Source: an uncultured Roseobacter sp.
GTDB lineage: Bacteria > Pseudomonadota > Alphaproteobacteria > Rhodobacterales > Rhodobacteraceae
Direction: 5' to 3'
NCBI RefSeq assembly: GCF_947493125.1
Contig: NZ_CANLQB010000013.1
Location: 1-64,000 of the forward strand
DNA length: 64,000 bases
The notes beneath the pieces are model-generated. The model was not told the origin of the DNA and did no database searches. It was given only the letters and a program-made list of their open reading frames with translations. Positions within the stretch are counted from its first letter, which is position 1. Each line of letters begins with the position of its first letter. A program made the translations under genes and the position numbers. Below, piece by piece: positions 62,797-64,000 of this stretch.

Positions 62797-64000
62797 GTGG
62801 CTCCAAAATTCGGCACCAGCGGCCTGCGCGGCCTCGTGGTCGAGCTGACCCCCAACCTGATTGCCAGCTATACACGCGCCTTTCTGGCCAGCTGCCCGCA
62901 CGGCGGCGCGGTGCATGTGGGGCGCGACCTGCGCGCCTCCTCCCCCGCCCTGGCACAGACGGTGCTCAAGACCGTCACCGGGGCCGGGCTCGCGGCGGTG
63001 GATCACGGCGTGCTGCCCACCCCGGCGCTGGCGCTGGCCGCGGGCACGGCGGGCCAGGCGGCGATCATGATCACCGGCAGCCACATCCCCGCCGACCGCA
63101 ACGGGCTGAAGTTCTACCGCCCCGACGGCGAGATCGGCAAGGCGGATGAGGCGGCGATCCTGGCCGCCTGCGAGACCGCCCCGCCCCCTGCCCCGGCACC
63201 CGGAACGCTGCAGCAGAGCGCGGAGGCGCTTCGGGCCTATGCCGCGCGTTACCTCGACGCCTTTGGCCCGTCGGCCCTCGCCGGGCTCCGGGTCGGGGTC
63301 TATGAGCACAGCTCGGTGGCCCGCGACGTGCTGGGCGACGTGCTGGAGGGGCTGGGCGCCGAGGTGGTGCGGCTGGCGCGCTCGGAAACCTTCATCCCCG
63401 TCGATACCGAAGCGGTGGACCCGGAGACGCGCACACAACTGTCGGACTGGTGCCGCGATCACGGGCTTGATGCGCTGGTCTCCACCGATGGCGACGCCGA
63501 CCGCCCCATGGTCACCGATGCCGCCGGTCGGATCGTGCCCGGCGATGTGCTGGGCCCGCTCACCGCGCGCAGCCTGGCTGCTGCGGTGATCTGCACCCCG
63601 GTCTCCTCGAACACGCTGGTCGATGCGATGCAGGGGTTCACCCAGGTTCGGCGCACGAAGATCGGCTCCCCCTTCGTCATCGCCGCCATGGAAGAGACCG
63701 CAGGCGCCCGCGTCGTGGGCTATGAGGCCAATGGCGGCTTCCTGCTGGGCTTTGCGGCAGAGGGGCCCGCCGGCCCGCTCGCGCCGCTGATGACGCGCGA
63801 CTGCCTGCTGCCCATCCTGGCCCCGCTGGCCACCGCACGGGCCGCGGGCCAGCCGCTGGCGGATGTGGTGGCCGCCCTGCCCGCCCGCTTCACCGCCGCC
63901 GACCGCATCGCGGGGATCGAGACCGACCGCTCTCGCGCCTTCCTGGAGCAGCTGACCGACAGCCCGGAGGCGCGCCGCGGCTTTTTCGACGGGCGCGCGG
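62797..64000 (+). CDS. phosphomannomutase/phosphoglucomutase (partial, right edge)
   Basis: About 401 residues are present of an expected 450-470. The start is GTG with AAGGA six bases upstream. KFGTSGLRGLVVELTPNLIA opens the alpha-D-phosphohexomutase fold. MITGSHIPADRNGLKFY contains the phosphoserine (Ser in TGSHIP, usually TASHNP). STDGDADRPMV is the metal-binding DGDxDR, and GYEANGGFLLGF is the sugar-specificity loop. The ORF runs off the right end without a stop. It would convert mannose-6-phosphate to mannose-1-phosphate for ManC. Confidence 0.92.
   Translation, partial: MAPKFGTSGLRGLVVELTPNLIASYTRAFLASCPHGGAVHVGRDLRASSPALAQTVLKTVTGAGLAAVDHGVLPTPALALAAGTAGQAAIMITGSHIPADRNGLKFYRPDGEIGKADEAAILAACETAPPPAPAPGTLQQSAEALRAYAARYLDAFGPSALAGLRVGVYEHSSVARDVLGDVLEGLGAEVVRLARSETFIPVDTEAVDPETRTQLSDWCRDHGLDALVSTDGDADRPMVTDAAGRIVPGDVLGPLTARSLAAAVICTPVSSNTLVDAMQGFTQVRRTKIGSPFVIAAMEETAGARVVGYEANGGFLLGFAAEGPAGPLAPLMTRDCLLPILAPLATARAAGQPLADVVAALPARFTAADRIAGIETDRSRAFLEQLTDSPEARRGFFDGRA

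Overview
The window is about 64 kb of high-GC DNA. It is almost wholly devoted to making, decorating and exporting a surface polysaccharide, and it carries an exosortase protein-sorting module. The closest fit is a marine Rhodobacteraceae/Roseobacter-group alphaproteobacterium. The reasons are a homologue of the Rhodobacter gene-transfer-agent head-spike base protein, a fused exosortase-EpsI of the VPLPA-CTERM (XrtD) type with four candidate substrates, and many sulfotransferases. This assignment rests on gene content, not on a search.

Layout. 1-2.2 kb: a phage/GTA-like spike module (spike base protein, a small Ig-like protein, and a long Ig-repeat protein cut by the left edge). 2.4-16.6 kb: Wzy-like polymerase, two GT2 enzymes, two PAPS-type sulfotransferases, an arylsulfotransferase-like protein, a Gtr-like pair (GT2 fused to GtrA, plus a GT-C protein), a Wzx flippase and a Tat-exported beta-helix protein. 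16.6-21.3 kb: a sorting substrate, a GT4 and two sulfotransferases. 21.3-29.8 kb: a DprE1-like oxidase, class III aminotransferase, FAD oxidoreductase, methyltransferase and SMR protein in one operon, facing a GT-C protein and a HAD-UbiA fusion. I read this as a lipid-linked pentose pathway. 29.8-32.4 kb: one polypeptide with adenylation, carrier and membrane O-acyltransferase domains. 32.9-40.0 kb: TPR lipoprotein, priming sugar-phosphate transferase, ExeA-like ATPase, Wzz and BY-kinase-like ATPase. 40.1-48.4 kb: acyltransferase, WecG/TagA transferase, two sugar-modifying enzymes, ManC, an SGNH hydrolase, a P-loop protein and a sulfotransferase. 48.5-57 kb: the exosortase, three substrates, three glycosyltransferases and an acyltransferase. 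57-64 kb: two sulfotransferase-like genes, a rhomboid protease, outer-membrane beta-barrel, Wza, GalE and a phosphomannomutase cut by the right edge.

How they could work together: phosphomannomutase, ManC and GalE supply GDP-mannose and UDP-galactose. The priming transferase and soluble glycosyltransferases build a lipid-linked repeat, Wzx flips it, Wzy polymerises it, Wzz and the BY-kinase set length, and Wza with the beta-barrel exports it. Seven PAPS-type sulfotransferases, an ASST-like protein, three acyltransferase-type proteins and an esterase would decorate it, and two membrane glycosylation routes (Gtr-like and DprE1/UbiA-like) could add side chains in the periplasm. Exosortase-sorted proteins and the TPR lipoprotein probably associate with the matrix.

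No tRNA, rRNA, CRISPR array, transposase or integrase was seen. PAPS synthesis, DprE2 and the PrsK/PrsR regulators are not in the window.
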